Shown: positions 16,752-25,325 of the stretch, piece by piece
How the letters are laid out: each line of letters begins with the position of its first letter
Position numbering within the stretch: the stretch's first letter is position 1
DNA from: Thioploca sp.
GTDB taxonomy: Bacteria > Pseudomonadota > Gammaproteobacteria > Beggiatoales > Beggiatoaceae
DNA: 43,191 nt
Assembly: GCA_012032555.1 (NCBI GenBank)
Contig: JAAUSR010000042.1
Coordinates: 1 to 43,191 of the forward strand
Reading direction: 5' to 3'
Position numbers and translations under genes: made by a program
The notes under the pieces: generated by a model
What the model was told of the DNA's origin: nothing
Database searches by the model: none
Seen by the model: only the letters and a program-made list of their open reading frames with translations

Positions 16752-17339
16752 GCTCCGGTGGCTAATGCGGGTGTGAATCAGAGTGTTGTTCAAGGGAATG
16801 AAGTGTGTTTTGATGGTAGCAATAGTTCTGATGTGAATGGTGATAGTTTATCCTATTTTTGGACTATTTCTTTGATGCCCAACAATAGTTCAGCATCTTT
16901 GGATAATTCAACTAGTGTTGCTCCTTGTATGATAACGGATGTGGCGGGTAGTTATGAAGTTAGTCTTACAGTAAATGATGGTCTTTTAGATAGCACACCG
17001 AGTAGCGTTAATGTTGTCGCAATAACTTATTCTAATGCTATTACTGATATCCTTCAGGCTATTGTAGAGGCAATTAATGAAACTAATCCTGATGTTTTTA
17101 AGAATAAAGAGCTGCAGAAGGTCCTTTCTAATCAAGTTAATATTGTTATTAAATTGGTAGATCAAAGACAATACAGTGAAGCACTGAGTAAGTTGAGTGG
17201 TGGTAGTATCTTGGGTAAGATTAATAGTTGTGCAGAATCAGGAGAACCAGATAAGAATGATTGGATTCAAGATTGTGTCCGTCAGGAATTGGTTCATGAT
17301 CTGGTTATAGAAGCTATAGGGTATTTAGGGAATTTATAA
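16752..17339 (+). pseudogene. Orphan PKD-domain fragment joined to the transposase stub
   Basis: The frame open from 16695 to 17339 is chimeric. Its first ~19 codons are transposase sequence; from 16752 (APVANAG) it becomes a PKD/Ig-like domain with the hallmark FDGSNSSDVNGDSLSYFW and SYEVSLTVNDG. A helical C-terminal region (about 130 residues) has no recognised domain. PKD domains normally sit in secreted or surface proteins, but there is no signal peptide or natural start here, so this is most likely the 3' remainder of a larger exported protein cut by the IS event. A hairpin at 17346-17376 marks its 3' end. Confidence 0.7.
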
Positions 17340-17345
17340 TGATTA

Positions 17346-17376
17346 AAAATGGCTTCATCAATAATGAGGCCATTTT
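17346..17376 (+). terminator. Terminator-like hairpin after the PKD fragment
   Basis: AAAATGGCTTCA and TGAGGCCATTTT pair over 12 positions with one G-U, with a 7-nt loop, 7 bp after the stop. The U-run is part of the stem (CCATTTT). Confidence 0.55.
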
Positions 17377-17394
17377 GAGGTTTATTAGCAAGCG

Positions 17395-17426
17395 TAGGGT
17401 ATAGAAGCGAAGCGCCATACACCCCT
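17395..17426. repeat. REP-like palindrome (TAGGGTAT...AGCGAAGCGCC...ATACACCC)
   Basis: A short imperfect palindrome beside the Uma2 stop codon. A near-identical copy (GTGTATAAGCGAAGCGCCAT core) lies at 42703-42733. Confidence 0.6.
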
Positions 17427-17429
17427 AAA

Positions 17430-18071
17430 TTAATCTTTTTCCCGACGTAATCGCTCTAATTCTTGTTGTAATTCAAAATTCTGAGCTATAGCTTCAGTCG
17501 AAGTTAGTAATACTTGACGAGTGTAATAGTTCACCAATCTCAATAAATCTTCTTGTGGTCGCAAAATCAAACCTAACTCCCGACTAATTAACTCACCTTC
17601 AGCAGATAAAGGTAAAGCCTGATAACGTCCTTGAACTAAAGTAAATCCTTGCAAACGTGGCTGTAAATACTCATCCAACGGATCAAATAAAAAATACTCT
17701 TTGATACCTAACCGTTCATATAACTGATATTTAGTGGTTAAATCGGCTTGAGCAGTTTGCTTAGAAGTAATTTCAAAAATAGTACAAGGAATGGCAGACT
17801 CTTCCCACAGTTTATAAACGCGACGCTTATGTTTCCCCACACCTTTAACTACCAAAATATCTGGTGCTTTAACCGCGCGTGGATTGCCAGGTTCATAATA
17901 AAACATCAAATTACTGGCAACATAAACTTGGGGATTACTTTCAAAGTGATCCCGAAGCATTTGCAGCAATAGTAAAGTTGCCGTGATATGAAAATCGGTC
18001 TCGCCGATAGGTTGTCCGTCCGATTCTGGGTATTCGATTTCTGGAAATGCTAGTTCAACTAAACTGGCCAT
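17430..18071 (-). CDS. Uma2-family (DUF820) putative restriction-endonuclease-fold protein
   Basis: A 213-residue Uma2/DUF820 protein. The family has a PD-(D/E)XK nuclease-like fold and is very abundant in cyanobacteria and some filamentous sulfur bacteria. Visible features are the conserved VKAPDILVV (Asp near 70) and IFEITSKQT (Glu near 100) in place of the nuclease PD...ExK signature, then KYQLYERLGIKEYFLFDP, which is highly typical. The C-terminus is a short helix rich in Leu, Glu and Arg. Function is not established; association with mobile DNA has been proposed. It lies in a transposon-rich stretch and is bounded by a REP-like palindrome. Confidence 0.85.
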   Translation of the reverse strand: MASLVELAFPEIEYPESDGQPIGETDFHITATLLLLQMLRDHFESNPQVYVASNLMFYYEPGNPRAVKAPDILVVKGVGKHKRRVYKLWEESAIPCTIFEITSKQTAQADLTTKYQLYERLGIKEYFLFDPLDEYLQPRLQGFTLVQGRYQALPLSAEGELISRELGLILRPQEDLLRLVNYYTRQVLLTSTEAIAQNFELQQELERLRREKD

Positions 18072-18375
18072 GAGAATTCACCTCTGGAGGTTGGTGATTG
18101 GGAGTTATCATATCATAAAACCCAATGGAATTTCCCACGACTTCTTACTAACAATACCTTCGCCACTATTCAAACTCAATAGGCTGATTGACTCGCCCAA
18201 CGTGAGCGATGTCATGGATAATGTGGTCAATAAAATTACGATCATCCGATTGTTGAATTGGCGAAGATATTGTTGGCACAAGCTATATTAAATGAAGTAA
18301 AACAGCGGAGCATCGCCGGTTATGAACCTGAACATAGCGAATATCATTTAGGTTATGGGCTCAAAGTGATAGCCC
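18072..18375. other. Gap without a recognisable gene
   Basis: About 300 bp between the Uma2 gene and the IS607 remnant. It contains short open frames (for example around 18258-18370, LLAQAILNEVKQRS and YHLGYGLKVIAR) that read like a decayed coding fragment. I could not assign them to a family, and no promoter or RNA was recognised. Confidence 0.35.
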
Positions 18376-18461
18376 GCGTAGGTTGGAGTGAGCCTGCGAA
18401 CTCCAACATTTATGGTTCTGTTAATATTTTGTTGGACTTCCTTCGTCAGTCCAACCTACGC
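18376..18461. repeat. Nested REP-like palindrome pair overlapping the tnpA end
   Basis: GTAGGTTGGAGTGAGCCTGCG at the left faces CCTTCGTCAGTCCAACCTAC at the right, forming two inverted units that can fold into one long structure. It supplies the last ~13 codons of the tnpA frame, so it has replaced the natural 3' end of that gene. Confidence 0.7.
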
Positions 18462-19086
18462 ACTTAGTCGCATCCTCAACGGCTTGCCTCATGCCATTAA
18501 TAAGTTTTTGGTTGTTTCGGCTTTGTGACCCGTATAGTCGTGCCGAAAACACGGTGATTATCTCTAATACATCCTTGGCCAAATCTTCTTCAAAAGTTGA
18601 ATCTTCGCCTCGATTAATAATGACAACCTCAACCGGTTTAGCCTCATCAATCGAGAAGATAAGTTCCGCACCAAAACGCAACAATCTGTCTTTAGGTGTT
18701 AAGACCAGCCGACCCACTTCATCATCAATAATGGACTGAATTAAAGACTTCAGGTTGTTCTTATTGTAGTTAATACCGGAACCCCAATCAGAAAGAACCT
18801 CAAATTTCCATCCTTGAAATGAGCAATACCGTTCTAATACCTGCTTCTGACGCTCCAAATCCGCTTTCTGGTCGTGACTTGAAACACGAGCATAAGCAAT
18901 CGTTTTGCGCTCAGTAGTTGAATGATGAGTGATTTGAGGACGAATAGAGGATAATTTATAACGTCTCTGACCGCCTTCAGTTCGTTCATCAGGCAACAAC
19001 CGTGCTTCACGCTCCCATCTTCACAGCGTGGATTCTGACACACCTAATACTTTAGCCGCCTCTGAAATACTTAATAACTTACTCAT
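18421..19086 (-). pseudogene. tnpA: IS607-family serine transposase tnpA, broken
   Basis: An IS607-type TnpA with a MerR-like helix-turn-helix (start at 19086, MSKLLSISEAAKVLGVSESTL) and a serine recombinase domain (IAYARVSSHDQ, catalytic Ser within it; then Asp/Arg-rich DRLLRFG). A TGA at 19021-19023 replaces the codon after SESTL, where an Arg is expected (…TLRRWE). Translation would have to restart at about 18999, losing the HTH. The last ~13 residues (CVGWTDEGSPTKY) are read from a REP-like palindrome, so the 3' end has also been replaced. The usual tnpB partner is absent. The module is therefore inactive as it stands. Confidence 0.85.
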
Positions 19087-19117
19087 ATTGAGTAAGTATA
19101 GATAAGTATGAGTAAGT
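19077..19117. promoter_or_regulatory. Probable IS607 end with repeated GAGTAAGT sites
   Basis: ACTTACTCATA at 19077-19087 is the exact inverse of TATGAGTAAGT at 19107-19117, with a third GAGTAAGT at 19090-19097. They overlap and precede the tnpA start. IS607 transposases bind short repeats near the element's left end, so these are plausible TnpA-binding sites; that role is inferred. Confidence 0.5.
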
Positions 19118-19414
19118 TTTCAATAGCTGCTATCTAACCCTTTGATGGATAATTGCCAGTTATTAAGTATGTTAAAACCATCTAATCGCCATTGGCATTT
19201 CCAAGTTCCAGTATTACTGCTATTAACTTAGGGTATTATGATTTAGGTTAATGACAGTGACAAGAGCAATGTTTATTTATTCATAAGTTACGTTTATCAA
19301 TCTATTGAAAATCTAAAAAAATCTCCCATCCTAGCCACTGACGAAAGTATTGATTGATAAACTAAGTCTGATCTGAAAATGTACCCCACATAGAATAGCT
19401 TTGGAGAAAGTACT
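19118..19414. other. Gap upstream of the COG4705-like gene
   Basis: About 300 bp without a gene. GGAG at 19403-19406 is the ribosome-binding site for the ATG at 19415. No convincing promoter or repeat was seen in the rest. Confidence 0.4.
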
Positions 19415-20174
19415 ATGAAAGAAACAATTGCAGAAGGTCTGAGCAAAGTTCCTGAAGTTACACTAGTCTTCTGGATTATCAAAATTATAGCTACCACACT
19501 GGGAGAAACCGGTGGCGATATGGTCTCAATGTCGATGAATTTAGGTTACCTAGCGAGTAGCGCAATTTTCTTGGTAATTTTTTTAGTCGCAGTTGCCTAT
19601 CAAATTATGGCGAAACAGTTTCACCCGATGGTGTACTGGGCAACTATTATTGCTACCACAACGTTAGGTACAACATTAGCCGATTTTGCTGACCGTTCCT
19701 TGGGAATTGGCTATGCTGGTGGTTCGTCACTTTTGCTCACTCTTCTCATTATCTCACTGTTGGTTTGGTATCGTACCCTCGGTTCAATCTCGATTGAAAC
19801 GGTAAGTACTCCCAAAAGTGGAAATGTTCTATTGGGTAACAATCATGTTCTCTCAGACCTTGGGTACAGCACTTGGCGATTGGACCGCCGATTCTGCTGG
19901 TTTTGGATATATTGGCAGTGCCATGGTGTTCGGTGGAATGTTGGTATTGGTGGTTGCAGCGTATTATTGGACTAAACTATCTCATACTTTGCTTTTCTGG
20001 GTAGCATTTATTCTTACTCGCCCTCTGGGGGCGGTAATTGGAGATTTTATTGATAAGCCTTTTAACGCTGGTGGACTTTCAATTAGTCGCTACTCGGCAT
20101 CAGCCATTCTTCTCGTCTTTATGATGGCACTTATCTTTATTTTTGAACAGCGAGCCGCTAAAAGTACTCATTAA
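19415..20174 (+). pseudogene. COG4705-like membrane protein, frameshifted
   Basis: Two overlapping frames together make one multi-pass membrane protein of about 250 residues resembling the uncharacterised COG4705 family. The repeated motif is V-P-E-V-T-L-x-F-W-I-I-K with TT-LGET, later TTTLGTTLADFADRSLGIGYAGG, then QTLGTALGDWTADSAGFGYIGS and TRPLGAVIGDFIDKP. That is, a [T/R]-LG-t-x-x-[A/G]-D-[F/W] motif in successive helix pairs. The frame changes at CCCAAAAGTG (19811-19820): reading continues in frame if one A of the A4 run is removed. This is either a real mutation, a programmed shift, or an assembly error. About eight hydrophobic helices are predicted by eye. Function is unknown. Confidence 0.75.
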
Positions 20175-20205
20175 TTTTGCTAACTGAATAAGAATGTAGT
20201 GACGT

Positions 20206-20413
20206 GTAGGATGTACTGAGGAACGAAGCGCATCAATTTACTCCTCATCAATATGATCAAACAGTAGCCTATTTCCTTTGCGTTCGGCAAGATTCACCGT
20301 AAAAACTAAGTTGCTCTTAGTCTCGATTGATTGCTTCCTGTTGTCAGAGCATTCTACGCAGGCTGAGATGTATAAATTGAGGTCGGACACGCTGCACTCA
20401 TTTTGTCCGACCT
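20206..20413. repeat. Palindromic repeats downstream of the COG4705-like gene
   Basis: GTAGGATGTACTGAGGAACG with AAGCGCATC at 20206-20234 is of the same wording as the REP-like elements elsewhere (compare CCTTCGTCACCGCATCCTACG near 42831-42851, inverted). At 20380-20389/20404-20413 AGGTCGGACA pairs exactly with TGTCCGACCT across 14 nt. The remainder of this 290-bp gap shows no gene. Confidence 0.5.
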
Positions 20414-20461
20414 AAGCCAATGACAGTGATGCCAGTAAGTCGAAATGAGAAAAATTACTCT

Positions 20462-20963
<502 letters not shown>

Positions 20964-21002
20964 TTAAGAGCTAAAATATTAGCTTACCAATCAATAAATT
21001 AT

Positions 21003-21033
21003 GTAGGTTGGGTAGAGCGTAGCGAAACCCAAC
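21003..21033. repeat. REP-like palindrome (GTTGGGT...ACCCAAC)
   Basis: GTAGGTTGGGT, then AGAGCGTAGCGA, then AACCCAAC. It lies about 40 bp beyond the truncated end of the dctP pseudogene. Confidence 0.6.
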
Positions 21034-21096
21034 AAACTTATTTTTCAATGAGTTAAATATGTTAGCACTTAACTGGCATTTAAGTCCCTTTTTTTC

Positions 21097-21193
21097 TAAA
21101 TCAGGATTTTCAAAATGAAAGAATTGACAGAATGAGGTAATTGATTGGCTATTATTCGGTGAATTCTTCTCTCCTGACAATCCTGATTCAGAC
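21097..21193. repeat. MITE-like element, copy 2
   Basis: A diverged copy of the 5497-5598 element, about 97 bp. The ends are AATCAGGATTTTC at the left and GACAATCCTGATTCAGAC at the right. AAAGAATTGACAGAATGAGG and GGTGAATTCTTCTC lie in the same internal order as in copy 1. No coding capacity. Confidence 0.55.
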
Positions 21194-21288
21194 AATTGAG
21201 CGGTTGGTAAGTCAAGTGGGTAAACACACAGTTCTATCCCTACATTGTCCGTTATTTTAGTTAATAATTTATAACTGATAACTGAAAA

Positions 21289-23082
21289 TTACGCTTGAAT
21301 AATATCCCGACCATCTTTTAAAGCCTCTGTCCAACTATTAACCAAATTTGCACAGCGACGCAAATGTTTACCATAATTTTCTGTCCATTCCTCTAAACCT
21401 TGCATAAGGCTATCATTGCCTGGATCGCCTACCATTAATCTGACTTTAGTGAGTACTTGTTGGATTAAGACAATGTCTAAAGCATCCCAAGTACTATTCA
21501 TATCTAGCGTTTGCATATTGTCTATACAGCGTTTTAATGATTCAGCCGCTCGTAACGAAAACATCGCGTTTTTATATTTAAGCAACGCATCTAATTCTTC
21601 GATTGACATGATTTGTTTTTCCTCCAAATCGAGTTTAGCTCGATCTAAAGTAGTTCGAGGTTCTAAAGATAATTCCACGATGGAAGTTCGATCTAATACG
21701 CGCGGTGATAAAGATAAAGTGGTATGATCATTATTGATAGTAGCAATAAAGCGAAGTGCCGGTGAAATTAATACTTTGCTGGTATTGTTAGAAACACCAC
21801 GAATACTTTTACCGCCCAATTCAATCATCCGTAATTTTTCTTGTTCTTCCGGATATTGAGAACGGACTAAAATATCTGCAAACCAGTATTCAGGCTGACT
21901 CAGATTAAATTCTTCAAAAATAACGATATAAGTACGTTTATCATTTTTGCGCCAAGCGGCTTCAGCTTTACATATAAATTTAGTAAAATCAGTCGGTTCA
22001 AATTCATTACTAATAGGATTAACATAACCTAATAAATCTTCTCGACCCCGCCAAGTTGAACCGACTGGAACAATCAATTTACGTTCAGAATCATCAATTA
22101 AATCAATGGCTAAACTACTTTTACCTACACCAGGGCTGCCAGTAAGGATAAGAATATTTTTAGTGAATGAAGCGGCCATAACGGCATCTAGAACTTCTTT
22201 ACTATAGATCGTTTTGATTTTGTCTTTAGTTGCTTCTTTTTCTATAATGGGATAAGTTGGAGTTAATGTACCATTTTTTATCGGTTTATTTGTCGTAATG
22301 ACCGTGGTAGGAGTCGTTGGCTTTTTGATATCTAAATTTTTTAATCCTTCAAAAGGTCCTCTTAACGGTATCGCAGCGGTGGGACTTCGATTAACATTAT
22401 AAGTATGTACCATGGTTTGCTGTATGATTAACGCATCTTCTCGAGCAATTTCAAACCATTCTTGTAAATGTGCATGAAAATTTCCAAAACGTTCAGCATC
22501 TTGAGGCATATTCCAATTCGGGTGAGGACTAGAGGCCTGCTCAGCCGCTTTCTCAAACATATTTTCTACAGCCACCCGGTTGACTTCTTTAAGATAAACT
22601 CCACCAATTATACTTTTATAATAAACTGTCAAAATATAAGGTTGTTGAAATCGAGTCCAACCATCTAAATAAGGTTCTATTCTCCATAATGTTTTGAATT
22701 CATTAATTTTTTGAGGAGAAACACTTTTAACGCGATAGGCACCAAATACATAATCTTTTGGTCTCATATTAATATCACTAATTCCACGAGGTTCTTGAAA
22801 ACGTTTACCCCAAAACAGTAAAATTTGATTATTTAAAGCATCGGGGTAAGGTTCTAATAACCACCCAATTCCTAAGTCATCAATTAAACAATAGGGATTG
22901 GTTTCTTCAAAAATATGGATATGATAGCAACGTGGATCACCTTGTTGACAGTAGTCAGTACGAAATTGTTGTTTGGCAGAACAATTCCAGGTCTCAGCAT
23001 TTTTACAAATACTGCCATCCCACCCACGCCGGTGAGAATTAATGGTGCAACCTAAAGCATTGCCAACCGTGATAAAACTCAT
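21289..23082 (-). CDS. McrB-like AAA+ ATPase with a Cys-rich N-terminal domain
   Basis: A 597-residue protein. The C-terminal AAA+ module (about 295-560) is of the McrB/dynein-like MoxR-related type: Walker A GSPGVGKS (315-322), STWRGREDLLGYVNP (342-356), Walker B IVIFEE (386-391), sensor FIATINNDHTT and SPRVLDR with a likely arginine finger. The first ~250 residues are unlike McrB's DNA-binding domains. They begin CTINSHRRGWDGSIC and contain six Cys before residue 66 (12, 26, 34, 45, 52, 65), suggesting a metal-binding or disulphide-rich fold that I cannot name. No mcrC nuclease gene is adjacent. It could be the motor of a restriction or defence system with the nuclease elsewhere. The start has a good AAGGAAAT ribosome-binding site. 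Confidence 0.75.
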   Translation of the reverse strand: MSFITVGNALGCTINSHRRGWDGSICKNAETWNCSAKQQFRTDYCQQGDPRCYHIHIFEETNPYCLIDDLGIGWLLEPYPDALNNQILLFWGKRFQEPRGISDINMRPKDYVFGAYRVKSVSPQKINEFKTLWRIEPYLDGWTRFQQPYILTVYYKSIIGGVYLKEVNRVAVENMFEKAAEQASSPHPNWNMPQDAERFGNFHAHLQEWFEIAREDALIIQQTMVHTYNVNRSPTAAIPLRGPFEGLKNLDIKKPTTPTTVITTNKPIKNGTLTPTYPIIEKEATKDKIKTIYSKEVLDAVMAASFTKNILILTGSPGVGKSSLAIDLIDDSERKLIVPVGSTWRGREDLLGYVNPISNEFEPTDFTKFICKAEAAWRKNDKRTYIVIFEEFNLSQPEYWFADILVRSQYPEEQEKLRMIELGGKSIRGVSNNTSKVLISPALRFIATINNDHTTLSLSPRVLDRTSIVELSLEPRTTLDRAKLDLEEKQIMSIEELDALLKYKNAMFSLRAAESLKRCIDNMQTLDMNSTWDALDIVLIQQVLTKVRLMVGDPGNDSLMQGLEEWTENYGKHLRRCANLVNSWTEALKDGRDIIQA

Positions 23083-23571
23083 AAAATTTAATTTCCTTTT
23101 TCTAAGTTGTTGAAAATAGGCGTGTCAATAAGGAATCATTTACACTTAATTTATCGTGATCCCCTACCAAGACGCTAGACGTTAAGGTGTGCTTGTTGAT
23201 AGTATTGGCAAGCGGAATTATTTATTTTGTTAAACAGCTTACCAAAAAAGTGACATTGATGGGGGAGAGATTTCGGTATAACCGAGTTTATAATTGAAAT
23301 TTTTTGTAAAATCGATCATGACTATTTTTAACCATCGTGGCGTATCAACAAATGGAACTAAACCGAGTTCATTCACAGTTCCGGTTTAAATTGATGAAAT
23401 AGCTGGTTGAGCTTGTTAATATAATCAACCCAGCAAAGTAACAACCTAGGTAAGTTGTTAATAGACTTAATTTCTAAACATGGCTGCGATTACGACAGTA
23501 ACAGCAGACGATGGCTAGAAAATCTTCAACCCGATAGATTGAAATATTTTGTTATTTAGGAGAAATAATAC
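23083..23571. other. 489-bp gap between divergent genes
   Basis: Holds the divergent upstream regions of the McrB-like and SCP2-like genes. AGGAGAAATA before 23572 is a clear ribosome-binding site. No gene, strong repeat or regulatory motif was recognised. Confidence 0.5.
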
Positions 23572-23973
23572 ATGGCTGAATTATTTTCAGATGCTTGGAT
23601 GAAAAGTTATATGACGGAATGGAATAATGAACCGGAATTATCAGATGCATTAGCTAAAATTAATTTCAATTCTAGAATTGCTTATGGATTTGACAAAGAA
23701 GATCAACCACGAGCAGTTATCACTATCGAAAATGGTAAAGCTACTGCAGCGGGTAGTTATAGCGGTGAAGAGCTAAATTGGGATTTACGGGCTTCCGCAG
23801 AGAATTGGCAAAAGTGGATAGACAAGGGCATTGGCATGGCGAGTTTAGGTATGGCTTATGTCGGTGGTAAACTGAAATTTAAAACTGGCGATTATGGTGC
23901 TATGATAAAAGATCCGCGTATGGCGGGTCCGTTTGTCAAGAGTTTTACGGTCATGGGACGTGTGAAAGATTAG
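23572..23973 (+). CDS. SCP2-like sterol/lipid-binding-fold protein
   Basis: A 133-residue protein resembling the SCP-2 sterol-transfer family. It has an N-terminal helix (LFSDAWMKSYMTEWNNEPEL), a strand region with ITIENGKATA, a helix with NWDLRASAENWQKWIDKG, a glycine-rich ligand-cavity segment (GMASLGMAYVGGKLKFKTGDYG), and a final helix (GPFVKSFTVMGRV). SCP2-fold proteins bind fatty acyl or sterol-like lipids. No signal peptide, so it is likely cytoplasmic. It precedes the RND pump genes by 119 bp, with a TACCGG-TTATA-CCGGTA palindrome between, so co-transcription is uncertain. Confidence 0.8.
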   Translation: MAELFSDAWMKSYMTEWNNEPELSDALAKINFNSRIAYGFDKEDQPRAVITIENGKATAAGSYSGEELNWDLRASAENWQKWIDKGIGMASLGMAYVGGKLKFKTGDYGAMIKDPRMAGPFVKSFTVMGRVKD

Positions 23974-23995
23974 CTAATCAGCTAGTCGATGTGAG

Positions 23996-24012
23996 TACCG
24001 GTTATACCGGTA
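23996..24012. promoter_or_regulatory. TACCGG/CCGGTA palindrome upstream of the RND adaptor
   Basis: TACCGGTTATACCGGTA is a 6-bp inverted repeat with a 5-bp centre, about 80 bp before the adaptor start. It could be an operator of a local efflux regulator or a weak terminator for the SCP2-like gene. No regulator gene lies nearby, so the role is a guess. Confidence 0.25.
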
Positions 24013-24092
24013 ATTCATTGTAAAGAGGGGATGATTGTAGCTATTAAGCGCAATCAATCCCTTCCTACTAACTTAAGGTCAAATGTAAAAGC

Positions 24093-25289
24093 ATGGTGAA
24101 ACAAGTTATTAAAATAACTGCTTTTGTGGGGATATCCTCGTACCTGTGTCTCACAACCGCTACAGAAATGGTAAGAGAATATGAAGTTCGTACCTACAAT
24201 GTGAGCCCCCCGGTAAGCGTGAGCGGCACCGTAATCCCAAAGAAAGAAGTCACCTTATCAGCACAATTACCCGGGCGCGTGGAACTGATTGCTGGCGAAG
24301 AAGGTGATGCTTTTAGTGGAAACACCGTACTCGTCGCCTTGGATGATAGAGAACTGCTAGCACAGCGACGCGCTGCTATTGCGGATTGGAGAAATGCTCA
24401 AGCGACATTACGCAATGCGGGCATCCAATATTCTCGAGAATATTGGTCCCCGGATTCACCCGAAAAAGCGCCTGGTGGAATGGGTTTGCCTCATCTATTT
24501 GATCAATTTGTGACCAAACCACTAAGTGACTTATTAAGTCAAAGTGATGATTCACTCGATCGCAATGCTAACCTTCACCGTTATGGCACTCAGGTTGAAC
24601 AAGCACAGGGAACGCTTATGCAAGCACAATCGCGGATTGAACAAATTGATGCTAAGTTACGTGATGCCGAAAGTCAAGCACCATTTGATGGCGTTATCAC
24701 TAAGAAATTAGTCGAAGTGGGAGATACGGTGCAACCTGGTCAACCCTTACTGCAGTTTGCTGACCTCGGACATTTACAATTAGAAGTCGATGTGCCCGCT
24801 CGGTTGGTTGGTGCTCTCCAAGTGGGAAAAACGGTTACAGCTAAACTGGATGTTTTAGACAACAAACCGGTTGAAGTAACCGTTGCCCGAATTTTTCCGA
24901 TCGCGGATCGACAACGTCATACCGTCAAAGTTAAATTTGATCTGGCTTTGGACACGGATGAACAAAAATATGTCAGCCCAGGTCAATATGCCCAAGTTGA
25001 TATTCCTGATATCAAAGCGGCCGGTCAACAGCAATTACTCTTAGTGCCAACGATAGCAGTTGATCAAAGCAGTAGTTTACCCAGTATTTGTGTTGCCAAG
25101 GGTAATAATCAATATGAAACTCGTTTGGTTAGACTCGGTCAAACCATGAGTTCTTCACAACTGGGTGAAATAGACTCTCGGTTTCGTGATAATGAATTTA
25201 TAAGTATTCTCAGTGGGTTAAAAGCAGGTGATCAAATTGTTGTAGTGACTGATTCATCCCAACTAACACCTTGTGTAACCCAACGTTGA
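24093..25289 (+). CDS. RND efflux periplasmic adaptor (HlyD/MFP family)
   Basis: A 398-residue membrane-fusion protein. A signal peptide (about 1-23) precedes a barrel-sandwich hybrid/lipoyl half (VSGTVIPKKEVTLSAQLPG and LPGRVELIAGEEGD), a coiled-coil hairpin (about 90-200, with QVEQAQGTLMQAQSRIEQID), and the second lipoyl half (APFDGVITKKLVEVGDTV, PGQPLLQF). Beta-barrel and membrane-proximal domains finish the protein. Such adaptors bridge the inner-membrane RND pump to an outer-membrane TolC-like channel. The insert at about 110-165 between the hairpin arms (SPDSPEKAPGGMGLPHLFDQ) is longer than usual. The RND permease follows after 36 bp. No outer-membrane factor is encoded here. Substrate is unknown. 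Confidence 0.9.
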   Translation: MVKQVIKITAFVGISSYLCLTTATEMVREYEVRTYNVSPPVSVSGTVIPKKEVTLSAQLPGRVELIAGEEGDAFSGNTVLVALDDRELLAQRRAAIADWRNAQATLRNAGIQYSREYWSPDSPEKAPGGMGLPHLFDQFVTKPLSDLLSQSDDSLDRNANLHRYGTQVEQAQGTLMQAQSRIEQIDAKLRDAESQAPFDGVITKKLVEVGDTVQPGQPLLQFADLGHLQLEVDVPARLVGALQVGKTVTAKLDVLDNKPVEVTVARIFPIADRQRHTVKVKFDLALDTDEQKYVSPGQYAQVDIPDIKAAGQQQLLLVPTIAVDQSSSLPSICVAKGNNQYETRLVRLGQTMSSSQLGEIDSRFRDNEFISILSGLKAGDQIVVVTDSSQLTPCVTQR

Positions 25290-25325
25290 TTAACTCCTAC
25301 TTCCCAATTCTCATCAATATTCCAC

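Noticed and set aside
18070-18467. Short plus-strand frames between the Uma2 gene and tnpA as real genes
   Set aside because: No recognisable domain; the last part reads through a palindromic repeat. Kept only as a possible decayed fragment.
20971-21195. Open frame of 74 codons on the minus strand
   Set aside because: It lies over the REP-like palindrome and the MITE-like element and has no family resemblance.
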